In this document: positions 15,399-23,691 of the stretch, one piece after another
How the letters are laid out: each line of letters starts with the position of its first letter
Position numbering within the stretch: position 1 is the first letter of the stretch
Assembly: GCF_900142215.1 (NCBI RefSeq)
Contig: NZ_FRAC01000007.1
Coordinates: 298,412 to 362,411 of the forward strand
Source: Anaerocolumna jejuensis DSM 15929
GTDB lineage: Bacteria; Bacillota; Clostridia; Lachnospirales; Lachnospiraceae
Direction of reading: 5' to 3'
Length of the DNA: 64,000 nucleotides
Notes under the pieces: generated by a model
The model's input: the letters and a program-made list of their open reading frames with translations, nothing else
Told to the model about the DNA's origin: nothing
Database searches by the model: none
Made by a program: the position numbers and the translations under genes

Positions 15399-15478
15399 TA
15401 CCTGTCATTTCTGACAAGTGTTATTATAGCTGCAAGCATAATTACAAAGGTGAATAGATCACTATATGTAATATACAT
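15389..15478 (-). CDS. Type I toxin-like membrane peptide 2 (29 residues)
   Basis: The peptide starts MYITYSDLFTFVIMLA and ends in NDRYKK. It is the same length as toxin 1 and differs at only a few positions, all conservative. It has the same AAAGGGG ribosome binding site. The stop codon lies inside the region overlapped by antitoxin RNA 2. Confidence 0.72.
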   Translation of the reverse strand: MYITYSDLFTFVIMLAAIITLVRNDRYKK

Positions 15479-15633
15479 AAGCACCACCCCTTTCGCAGGA
15501 CTCGAAACGGATGGCGTGACCGCCCTACCGGCTGCCTGGTTAAGCATATTATATTATAATAGTATATACGAACACTTAGGCAGAAGACGGTCTTAGGGGT
15601 AGAGGTCCTATGGATAGAAGATTAAGGAAGATA

Positions 15634-16068
15634 TTAAAAGACGCATGATATGCCGGAAATATTCGAAAGTGGTATAAAAACATATACAGGGAATGGGGAA
15701 GGGAGTTGATTAATCCATAAAAATCCCATGAATCCAAAGGTACTTGCACCTGTCAGAAAAAAGTAAAAGGGGTACGGGCCGGGAGGAGCCGGAGGCATGG
15801 CTGTTAAATTGATAACGGACCAGCTATTTAGCAGGCAGTTATACAACTGAGTATTTTCTTTTTCTGAATTTAATTGCGGTACGGACGGCGGCAGCGGAAT
15901 TAATAAATCAGCAGGGATTTGAGAGAGTAATGCTCCATATTGGTATACTATTTGCTGCAATTCGGGAAACGTGTAATTCTGACCAATTTCATTCGTTGTC
16001 TCACTTAAATAGCTGGGAGGATAAGCACCAATTGGACATACTTTTTCTAGCTGGCTGGCATGTATCAT
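15634..16068 (-). CDS. Hypothetical protein
   Basis: 144 residues, proline-rich in the centre (PPAPPGPYPFYFF), with two weakly hydrophobic C-terminal stretches and no clear signal peptide. GAGG precedes the ATG at 16068. It includes LQQIVYQYGALLSQIPADLL, which looks helical. No family is recognised and neighbours give no clue. Confidence 0.5.
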   Translation of the reverse strand: MIHASQLEKVCPIGAYPPSYLSETTNEIGQNYTFPELQQIVYQYGALLSQIPADLLIPLPPSVPQLNSEKENTQLYNCLLNSWSVINLTAMPPAPPGPYPFYFFLTGASTFGFMGFLWINQLPSPFPVYVFIPLSNISGISCVF

Positions 16069-16173
16069 TTAAGGCCTCGAAATTGGTTTTAATATAATAT
16101 ATAGAGAATTTTTATTATTGTTACAAGGGGGAATAAGTGACATAAAATGCTTGTAAGCAATTTTACAAAGGAG

Positions 16174-16197
16174 GAGCCAGCAGGATAACCTGCTGGC
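16174..16197. other. Strong intergenic hairpin
   Basis: AGCCAGCAGG, ATAA, CCTGCTGGCT: a perfect 10-bp stem. No good T-run follows on either strand. The rest of 16198-16365 shows no gene. Confidence 0.5.
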
Positions 16198-16365
16198 TAT
16201 TTATGAAAAAAGTTTATATTAGCAAGGTGGGGAACCTTGTTGTTATCTTATGAACTTAGTATATCGTTCATATGTGTACCAGGTATGAAGGTTTATTGAA
16301 AAGATTGTGAACAGTATAAGGGATAGGCTCATCTGTGACAGGCAGGTATCTTATGGACAAGAAAA

Positions 16366-16397
16366 TAAAAAATACCCAGCCATAGCAAGCCAGGTAT
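16366..16397 (-). terminator. Terminator of the BIG2-domain gene
   Basis: On the minus strand AATACC and GGGTATT close a loop with inner GGC/GCT pairs, followed by six Ts, about 60 bp after the stop of the gene at 16460. Confidence 0.6.
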
Positions 16398-16459
16398 TCC
16401 TTCTATAAATATTATAATCTAATTACAGCAATCCCATTCCTGCATTTACAGGGCATTTA

Positions 16460-17104
16460 TTACTCAAGCTTAGTCTGGGACTTGCTATAGAGCTTATCAT
16501 TTGTAAAAATAACAATTGCTTTTGAAATTCCGTCTTTACCATACCAAACATAAGAGATTGTTGTTTTATCACCACTTCCAACAGTGGATAATACACTTCC
16601 TTCTGCTCCGATTATCTTAACGGCATCAGCATAGCTGATTCCATCACTGAGAGAATTGTATTTACTTAAGGAAATATAAGTAACACTTGAATTGCCTGAA
16701 TTATCGCCTGGCTTACTGCCTGAATTATCATCTGGCTTACTGCCGGAATTATCGTCTGGTTTACTGCCGGAATTATCACCTGCCTTTAAAATAGCGTGGG
16801 TACTCCCCGTTACCTTAATATTACATTCATATTTAATCTTATTGTAGATTCCGGTAATAGTTGCTTTTCCCTTTGACTTTGCAGTGACCTTTCCGCTAAC
16901 AGTAACTGCGGCAACCTTTTTATTACTGCTTATCCACTTGACTTTTGCTTTTATCGGCTCGTTATACTTAAGAATATTTAATTGTACGGTCTCTTTTGGA
17001 AAAAGAGCGTAATTTTCTGAACTTATAGTATATACAGTTGCTGCGTTTACCTTAATTGGCAATATCAATGCTAACGCTATTAATAATGTCATTAATTTTT
17101 TCAC
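16460..17104 (-). CDS. Secreted BIG2-domain protein with a C-terminal DUF3862-like domain
   Basis: 214 residues: a signal peptide ending at VNA-AT, then a bacterial Ig-like (BIG2) domain (WISSNKKVAAVTVSGKVTAK, KGKATITG), a linker of four DNSGSKPDDNSGSKP-type repeats and a C-terminal domain (SYADAVKIIGAEGSVLSTVG, YVWYGKDGISKAIVIFTND) resembling the DUF3862/SmpA-like fold. It is probably surface-exposed and may bind wall or matrix. It is monocistronic with its own terminator; no enzymatic motif is seen. Confidence 0.8.
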   Translation of the reverse strand: MKKLMTLLIALALILPIKVNAATVYTISSENYALFPKETVQLNILKYNEPIKAKVKWISSNKKVAAVTVSGKVTAKSKGKATITGIYNKIKYECNIKVTGSTHAILKAGDNSGSKPDDNSGSKPDDNSGSKPGDNSGNSSVTYISLSKYNSLSDGISYADAVKIIGAEGSVLSTVGSGDKTTISYVWYGKDGISKAIVIFTNDKLYSKSQTKLE

Positions 17105-17421
17105 AAAAGCACCCCCTTATAGCCTTATTATACCATAAATAAACAAAATTGCCACTTACATTTTATTACGATTTGTTTACAATTAAGGAAGTGAATACAG
17201 CTTAAAATAATGTAAAAATTATTTTAAGCATTTTAACAATTTTTTAAGTAAATAAAAGTTATTTGTTGGTGAAATCCCTAAAATTCTATTGCATAATATT
17301 TCAAAAATCGATAAGTAATCACTTGGATTGTATTTTTCTACATAGAGAATACAGAAAAATTAATGAAATACAATGTGAAATATGTATAAATATAGATAAA
17401 TGCAGCGATTGTAAAGATTCG

Positions 17422-17557
17422 TTGACAATCATGTAATTGTATTATATAATACAACTTGTGATGACGACTAAAGTCGTAGTGATATAGACCTATAAAAATT
17501 TGTTTGCGATGTTGCTTTTCTGAATCATTCCTTAGGAGTGAAGAAAGGCTTTTTTTG
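17422..17557 (+). ncRNA. Strong promoter and about 100-nt terminated RNA upstream of oppA
   Basis: TTGACA (17422), 17 bases, TATAAT (17445), then an RNA from about 17457 with an ACGAC/GTCGT hairpin, ending in GCTTTTCT...AGAAAGGC plus seven Ts at 17557. It lies 117 bp before oppA in the same direction, so it is either a free small RNA or an attenuated leader of the opp operon. It resembles no riboswitch I know. No toxin-like peptide faces it. Confidence 0.6.
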
Positions 17558-17673
17558 TATAACGTTTTAACAATTTAATGCTTTAATAGCTTAAATTGAA
17601 AATGTACATAATACAGCCGCAAGACAAATAGGATATAGGGAGATTATCAAGCAAATATTAAGGAGGAAATTTT

Positions 17674-19599
17674 ATGCAAAAAAGAGTGTTAGCATTATTG
17701 CTGACCCTGGTCATGGTATTTTCCCTTGCAGGCTGCAAAGGAAAAAATGACACGGGAATATCAACAGAGCCAACTACAGCGCCTGCTGATAAAGATGACA
17801 CAACAGCCACAGCAACTCCCACAGAAACATCCAGTGAACCTTCCGGACAGATTGTTATCGGAGACACAACAGAAATCAGCGGTGAATTTATTCCTTTCTT
17901 TCAAAATAATGCAGCCGACAATGTTATCTATACATTAACAAATGCTTATCCTACTGTTGATGTTACATCTACCGGTGAGTTTACCGTAAACAATACAGTT
18001 GTGACAGATAAAAAAGTTACAGATAATTCTGACGGTTCAAAGACCTATACCTGGACAATTAAAAAAGACCTTGTCTGGAATGATGGTTCTCCTATAACAG
18101 CAAAGGATTACGTTGCATCAGCACTTTTATGGTCCTCTAAATTAGTTGGTGATATGGGAGCCGATACTACGCAGGTTGCTAAATATTTAAAAGGCTATCA
18201 GGATTATTCCACCGGAAAATCCAAGGTGTTTACAGGCGTTAACTTAATTAGTGATGACAGCTTTTCAGTTACCATTGATAAACAATATCTGCCTTCCTTC
18301 TATGAATTATATTTTGCAAGCCTTCAGCCTGTTAAATTATCATTTTTCACAGATGATGCTGTAACCATTGCAGATGATGGCAAGGGTGCATATCTGTCCG
18401 ACAACTTTACAAAGGCAAACTATGAAAAGAAGATCAATGCTGCCAGAACCAAGGTGCCTGCTATTACCTGCGGACCTTACAATGCAGTAAAATTTGATAC
18501 TTCTACCAAAGAAGCAGTTATTGAAGTAAATCCTAAGTTTGTAGGAGATTACCAGGGTCAGACTGCTCATATTAAGACAATTGTTTATAAAAAGGTTGTT
18601 TCTGAAACTGCAATGGATGAGTTAAGAACAGGTTCTGTAGACTTATTGGCACAAATGACAACAGGAGATGAAATTAATGCCGGTCTTGATTTAGTAGATA
18701 AGGGTGGATTTGCTTATACTGCTTATGACCGTAACGGATATGGTAAATTACAGTTTTCCTGCGATTTCGGACCTACACAGTTCGTTGAAGTACGTCAGGC
18801 AATTGCCCATCTGTTAGACCGTAATGATTTCGCCAAATCCTACACAGGTGGTTTTGGTTCAGCTGTAAACGGACCTTATGGACCTGCAATGTGGATGTAC
18901 CAGGATACAAAGGATGAACTTGATGGAAAATTAGACTCTTATCCTTACAGCCTTGATGATGCAGTCAAATTACTGGAAGACGGCGGCTGGGTATATGACA
19001 AGAACGGCAAGCCTTATTCTTCCGGTATCCGTTACAAGAAATTAGACGACGGAAAGTTAATGCCTCTTACAATTGAATGGGCTTCTTCCGAGCAGAACCC
19101 TGTATCAGAATTACTTGTAGTTAAATTACAGCAGAATCCCGATGTTGCTGCTGCCGGTATTAAGATTAACCAGACAGTAATGACATTCCCTGAATTACTG
19201 AACTATATATACAGAGATGGCTCAACTGATAAGAAGTATGGAGTGCCTACCTACCATATGTTCAACCTGGCAACCGGCTTTACACCTGTTTATGACATGG
19301 CTTCAACCTATACAACTGATCCTGAACAGTTTAAAGCGGGTACAAATTCTAATTATATCAAGGATGATGAGCTTGCAAAGCTTTCACAGGATATGCTTTT
19401 AGTTGAACCTTCTGATAAAGCTGGATTTGAGAAGAATTTTGTTTCCTTCATTGAAAGATGGAATAAGTTACTTCCTGATCTGCCTCTGTATTCCAATAAT
19501 TATCATGATTTCTATAACGCTAAGTTAAAGAACTATAATCCGAATGGTATCTGGGATATGAGATATGCACTTTTATATGCTAATGTAGAAGAACAATAA
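17674..19599 (+). CDS. oppA: Oligopeptide ABC transporter substrate-binding lipoprotein (OppA)
   Basis: A 641-residue SBP_bac_5 lipoprotein: signal ending SLAGC, a Thr-rich linker (residues 25-60), then the peptide-binding fold with KTYTWTIKKDLVWNDGSPIT, the family signature strand, and FVEVRQAIAHLLDRNDFAKS. It is slightly longer than usual. GGAGG lies upstream. It captures peptides outside the cell and hands them to the OppBC permease encoded next. A hairpin after its stop probably limits read-through, so that OppA is made in excess. Confidence 0.93.
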   Translation: MQKRVLALLLTLVMVFSLAGCKGKNDTGISTEPTTAPADKDDTTATATPTETSSEPSGQIVIGDTTEISGEFIPFFQNNAADNVIYTLTNAYPTVDVTSTGEFTVNNTVVTDKKVTDNSDGSKTYTWTIKKDLVWNDGSPITAKDYVASALLWSSKLVGDMGADTTQVAKYLKGYQDYSTGKSKVFTGVNLISDDSFSVTIDKQYLPSFYELYFASLQPVKLSFFTDDAVTIADDGKGAYLSDNFTKANYEKKINAARTKVPAITCGPYNAVKFDTSTKEAVIEVNPKFVGDYQGQTAHIKTIVYKKVVSETAMDELRTGSVDLLAQMTTGDEINAGLDLVDKGGFAYTAYDRNGYGKLQFSCDFGPTQFVEVRQAIAHLLDRNDFAKSYTGGFGSAVNGPYGPAMWMYQDTKDELDGKLDSYPYSLDDAVKLLEDGGWVYDKNGKPYSSGIRYKKLDDGKLMPLTIEWASSEQNPVSELLVVKLQQNPDVAAAGIKINQTVMTFPELLNYIYRDGSTDKKYGVPTYHMFNLATGFTPVYDMASTYTTDPEQFKAGTNSNYIKDDELAKLSQDMLLVEPSDKAGFEKNFVSFIERWNKLLPDLPLYSNNYHDFYNAKLKNYNPNGIWDMRYALLYANVEEQ

Positions 19600-19627
19600 A
19601 AATAAGTTTAAATATTGAATGATTGAC

Positions 19628-19656
19628 GAAATAGGGTATGTTAAATACCCTATTTC
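19628..19656 (+). terminator. Hairpin after oppA
   Basis: GAAATAGGGTAT, GTTAA, ATACCCTATTTC: a perfect 12-bp stem 28 bp after oppA. The T-run is weak, fitting partial termination or mRNA protection. Confidence 0.65.
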
Positions 19657-19705
19657 TCATGATTAAAAACTGTTTATTGATTTAAACAAGTAAAGTCTTT
19701 CTGTG

Positions 19706-19776
19706 AGAATAGGATTCTTCACTGTGCTTAGAGGCGGACATTGCATGCTAAACGCAGTGAAGAAGCCTATTTATTC
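19706..19776 (+). other. Second large hairpin between oppA and oppB
   Basis: GAATAGG-a-TTCTTCACTG pairs with CAGTGAAGAA-g-CCTATTTATTC around a long loop. With the first hairpin it fills most of the 257-bp gap between oppA and oppB. Confidence 0.6.
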
Positions 19777-19856
19777 TTGATAGGAAATGTTCTGATAATC
19801 AGCATTGTAGAAGCAATTGTAAGACAAGTCAGTTAATTATTGTAGGAGGAATAAGG

Positions 19857-20843
19857 ATGTTAAAGTATATTGGTAAGAGAGTGCTTTACATGGTGTTTGT
19901 ATTCTTAATCATGTCTCTTGTTATGTTCTTTTTATATAACTTGATACCAGGAGATCCAGCGAGAGCTGAATTGGAACCCGCTAAGGCTACCCTGTCGGCG
20001 GAGCAGTATCAGCAGAGGTATCAGCAGTTAAGAAAACAGATGGGTCTTGATGATCCGATTATTGTAAAATACGGAAAGTGGATCGGTGGTATATTAAAGG
20101 GTGATCTGGGTATGTCAACGAGGCATAAAAAGCCGGTTGCCGACCTTATTAAAGCGCCTATGGGCAATACCATATTCATCAATATCTTTGCTACCATTTT
20201 AGCACTTGGTATATCAATTCCCCTTGGGATTATTTGTGCTGTGAAGCGCAATTCGGTTATGGACAATGTGGTACAGGTATTAACCATTGTGGGATATAGC
20301 TTGCCAATATTTATTATTACGCTAGTCAGTATTTTTATATTTGCAGTAACGTTGGGGTGGTTCCCCGTCAGCGGTATGAATTCACCTAATTTTCACGGCA
20401 CTGGCATAGCCTTCTTTCTGGATAGGATGCATTATCTTGCATTACCTTTAATTGTTATGACTATTGGTTCCCTCGGCGGTATGACCAGATATGTCCGCGC
20501 AGCTATGATTGAATCACTTCGTATGGATTATATCAGGACTGCCAGAGCAAAAGGATTAAAAGAAAAAGTTGTTATCTATTCCCATGCCTGGAGAAATGCT
20601 CTTCTTCCGGTAATCACCTTAATTATTGGCTGGTTCATTAATATATTTGCAGGTTCTCTTGTTATTGAGCAGATGTTCAACTTAAACGGTATGGGTAAGT
20701 TCTATATGGATGCACTTATGAATCAGGATTATAATGTTGCACTTGCGGTACAGATGTTTTACATGGTAGTCGCATTAGTTGGTAACTTAATTATAGACTT
20801 AAGCTATGGTTTTGTAGATCCCCGTGTCCGGGTTAACCGTTAG
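19857..20843 (+). CDS. oppB: Oligopeptide ABC transporter permease (OppB)
   Basis: A 328-residue permease with six membrane segments. The N-terminal YIGKRVLYMVFVFLIMSLVM helix, NLIPGDPARAE, GDLGMSTRHKKPV, and the coupling region RTARAKGLKEKVVIYSHAWR followed by ALLPVITL are all as in OppB/DppB. AGGAGG lies upstream. It forms the membrane channel with OppC, whose gene starts 14 bp later. Confidence 0.95.
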   Translation: MLKYIGKRVLYMVFVFLIMSLVMFFLYNLIPGDPARAELEPAKATLSAEQYQQRYQQLRKQMGLDDPIIVKYGKWIGGILKGDLGMSTRHKKPVADLIKAPMGNTIFINIFATILALGISIPLGIICAVKRNSVMDNVVQVLTIVGYSLPIFIITLVSIFIFAVTLGWFPVSGMNSPNFHGTGIAFFLDRMHYLALPLIVMTIGSLGGMTRYVRAAMIESLRMDYIRTARAKGLKEKVVIYSHAWRNALLPVITLIIGWFINIFAGSLVIEQMFNLNGMGKFYMDALMNQDYNVALAVQMFYMVVALVGNLIIDLSYGFVDPRVRVNR

Positions 20844-20857
20844 AAGGAGGCAAAGTG

Positions 20858-22684
20858 ATGGAAAATAAGAATACTCCCAAAAAGAAAAAAAGTTTTTTTA
20901 GCCTTCTTCTTATAAATACCTTTGGTGCCGGGAAGAAGAAGTTATCTGTCTTGGAAGAGGAACAGATGCAGGGACCTGTAAAGACCATTATTAAAAATTT
21001 CACCAGTAACAAGCTGTCAATGACAGGCTTGATTTTATTCCTGCTGATATTTGCCGTAGTTATAATCGGACCCTTCTTTATGAAGCTGGATTTATCCTAT
21101 ACGGAAACCAGTCAGCAGAATGTGGCACCGGGATTGGATTTAATGAAGGTGCCTTCCTCCTTAGAGGGAAAGGCTGCGGATATTTCTGTAGGACCTACCT
21201 ATACCATTGCTGTTTCAGATAGCGGACAGCTGTATATGTGGGGAAAGACAAAGGTTACAAATGTACTGAACTTAAAATATGTTCCTTCCGATATGGGTAA
21301 AATCAAACGTGTATCAGCGGGCTTTGACCATATTCTGGCCTTAAATGAAGAGGGCAAGGTCTTTGCCTGGGGAAGTGACAGGCAAAAGCAGTGTGACATC
21401 CCGGATAAGGTCCAGCAGCTTACCAATATTGTGGATGTTATTGCCGGCTATCAATGTTCAATTGTATTAACCGCTGATGGACATACCTATTTCTTTGGCA
21501 ATGATTCAAATAATGATTATAAGAATACACATGATTACCAGGGACAGATTGTTAAGGTCGCGGTAACCTCGGATGCTGTATTGGGCCTTACAAAGGATGG
21601 CAAGGCAGTATATCTTGGAAAACAGACCAATGGGTATACCCGTGTGCCTGAGAATATGGGGAAGGTTGTTGATATAGCGGCAACTGCTTCTACCATGGCA
21701 GCCGTAAACAGTGACGGCAAAGTATTCGTATGGGGCAACCTTTCCGAAAGAGGAGAAGGTAAAATACCTGAATTCAAAAGTAAGGTTGTGGGACTCAGCA
21801 ACGGCAGATATCATTATACCGGAATTACGGAAGATGGAAAAGTGGTAGCATGGGGCTTTGACAATTTTAAACAGACCCAGGTACCTGCTTCGGTAAACAG
21901 CAGTAAGATTGTCAAAGTATATACGGGCTATTATCAGAACTATGCGATAACGGACACCGGAAAGATTCTGACCTGGGGCCTTAAGGGCTATATCTTAGGC
22001 TCCGACGATTTGGGAAGAGATATTTTGAATCGACTGATCAACGGCGGTAAGATGTCCATGACCATCGGAGCAATTGCAGTTGTAATTTCAACGATTATCG
22101 GTGTAATTATCGGAGGTGTCTCAGGATTTTTCGGCGGAAAAGTTGATATTATCCTACAGCGTGTGGTTGAAATTGTATCAGGACTTCCCTTCCTTCCCTT
22201 TGCCATGATTCTTTCGGCTTTGCTGGGTAATTCCCTTTCTTCCAATCAGCGTATCTATTTAATGATGATTATATTGGGATTATTGCAATGGCCAAGTCTT
22301 TCCCGTCTGGTTCGTGCCCAGGTGCTTTCCGAACGTGAGAAGGAATTTGTAACGGCAGCCAAAGCAGTTGGTGTAAAGCAACTTTCCATTGTATTTAAAC
22401 ATATATTGCCAAATGTTATTTCGGTCATTATCGTTACTGCAACACTTGATTTTGCAACCTGTATGTTAACAGAAGCAACTCTGTCCTATTTGGGATTCGG
22501 TGTTCCAGCTCCTCAGCCAACATGGGGCAACATGCTTTATAACAGCAATAACAGTATTGTTATACAGAATTACTGGTGGAGATGGGTATTTACGTCCATT
22601 GTACTTGGTATCTGTGTAATCTGCATAAATCTGACCGGTGATGGACTGCGTGATGCAATCGATCCGAAATCTCAGGAACGTTAG
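20858..22684 (+). CDS. oppC: OppC permease with an inserted seven-blade RCC1 propeller
   Basis: 608 residues, about twice a normal OppC. After the cytoplasmic N-terminus and first membrane helix (about residues 58-75) comes an insert of roughly 270 residues with seven RCC1-type blades, marked by LYMWG, VFAWG, TYFFG, AVYLG, VFVWG, VVAWG and ILTWG at about 40-residue spacing. The protein then resumes at LGSDDLGRDILNRL, the normal OppC sequence before helix 2, with the EFVTAAKAVGVKQLSIVFKH coupling loop intact. The propeller therefore sits outside the membrane, where OppA docks. The ATG at 20858 is seven bases after AAGGAGG. Confidence 0.93.
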   Translation: MENKNTPKKKKSFFSLLLINTFGAGKKKLSVLEEEQMQGPVKTIIKNFTSNKLSMTGLILFLLIFAVVIIGPFFMKLDLSYTETSQQNVAPGLDLMKVPSSLEGKAADISVGPTYTIAVSDSGQLYMWGKTKVTNVLNLKYVPSDMGKIKRVSAGFDHILALNEEGKVFAWGSDRQKQCDIPDKVQQLTNIVDVIAGYQCSIVLTADGHTYFFGNDSNNDYKNTHDYQGQIVKVAVTSDAVLGLTKDGKAVYLGKQTNGYTRVPENMGKVVDIAATASTMAAVNSDGKVFVWGNLSERGEGKIPEFKSKVVGLSNGRYHYTGITEDGKVVAWGFDNFKQTQVPASVNSSKIVKVYTGYYQNYAITDTGKILTWGLKGYILGSDDLGRDILNRLINGGKMSMTIGAIAVVISTIIGVIIGGVSGFFGGKVDIILQRVVEIVSGLPFLPFAMILSALLGNSLSSNQRIYLMMIILGLLQWPSLSRLVRAQVLSEREKEFVTAAKAVGVKQLSIVFKHILPNVISVIIVTATLDFATCMLTEATLSYLGFGVPAPQPTWGNMLYNSNNSIVIQNYWWRWVFTSIVLGICVICINLTGDGLRDAIDPKSQER

Positions 22685-22695
22685 GAGGAAATACA

Positions 22696-23691
22696 ATGGC
22701 ATTACTGGAATTAAGAGACCTACACACATTCTTTACTACAAAAAAGGGAATAATAAAGGCAGTCAATGGTGTTTCTTACAAGGTTGAAGCAGGAAAGACT
22801 CTTGGTGTTGTTGGAGAGAGCGGAAGCGGTAAGAGCGTATCTGCCATGAGTATTATAAAGCTGTTGGACGGTAACGGTTATATTGACAGCGGGGAAGTAA
22901 TCTTTGACGGAAAGGATCTTGCCGATGTTTCCGTTAAGGATATGAGCAAAATAAGAGGAAATGATATCTCTGTTATCTTTCAGGAACCAATGACCTCCCT
23001 GAATCCGGTATTTACCGTAGAGAGACAGGTTTCCGAACCTTTTATCATCCATCAGCGCATGAATAAAAAAGCAGCGGCTAAAAAAGTGGTGGAAATGCTA
23101 AAACAGGTTAATATACCCAATCCGGAGGCTGTGGCAAAGCAATATCCCCACCAGTTATCCGGCGGTATGAGGCAGCGTGTTATGATTGCCATGGCACTTG
23201 CCTGCAAGCCTAAGCTTCTGATTGCCGATGAGCCTACCACAGCCCTTGATGTTACCATTCAGGCTCAGATACTAAAGCTTATGAATGCTTTAAAGAAGGA
23301 AAACGGAACTTCCATCCTGTTCATCACCCATGATCTTGGAGTTATCAATGAAATGGCAGATGATGTGGCTGTTATGTACTGCGGACAGGTGGTGGAGATG
23401 GCTCCTGCCAAAGTTATCTTTGGCAAAGAAAACAACTACTCCCATCCTTATACGGAGGGACTTATGTATTCCATTCCCAGGCTTGATACACCTGCCGGAG
23501 TCCGCTTGGAGGCAATTCCGGGATCGGTACCTCATCCCCTGGATTTGCCCAAGGGCTGTAAATTTGCCCCCAGATGCAAATATGCAACGGATAAATGCCG
23601 TAACGAGGAGCCCCCTTTAGCAGAAGTGGAAAAAGGTCATCCTATTCGTTGTTTTTATCCGGAGAAAGGAGTGAGGGCAAATGGCAAATAA
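22696..23691 (+). CDS. oppD: Oligopeptide ABC transporter ATPase (OppD)
   Basis: A 331-residue ATPase with Walker A GESGSGKSV, the QEPMTSLNPVF Q-loop, LSGGMRQRVMIA, LIADEPTTALDVT, and the C-terminal oligopeptide-transporter extension with its four-cysteine pattern (CKFAPRCKYATDKC, then RCFYPE) that binds an iron-sulfur cluster in relatives. AGGAGG is upstream. It overlaps oppF by 11 bp, so the two ATPases are coupled. Confidence 0.95.
   Translation: MALLELRDLHTFFTTKKGIIKAVNGVSYKVEAGKTLGVVGESGSGKSVSAMSIIKLLDGNGYIDSGEVIFDGKDLADVSVKDMSKIRGNDISVIFQEPMTSLNPVFTVERQVSEPFIIHQRMNKKAAAKKVVEMLKQVNIPNPEAVAKQYPHQLSGGMRQRVMIAMALACKPKLLIADEPTTALDVTIQAQILKLMNALKKENGTSILFITHDLGVINEMADDVAVMYCGQVVEMAPAKVIFGKENNYSHPYTEGLMYSIPRLDTPAGVRLEAIPGSVPHPLDLPKGCKFAPRCKYATDKCRNEEPPLAEVEKGHPIRCFYPEKGVRANGK

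Noticed and set aside
17558..17673. Third type I toxin facing the RNA at 17457
   Set aside because: The minus strand here has no short membrane peptide with a ribosome binding site.
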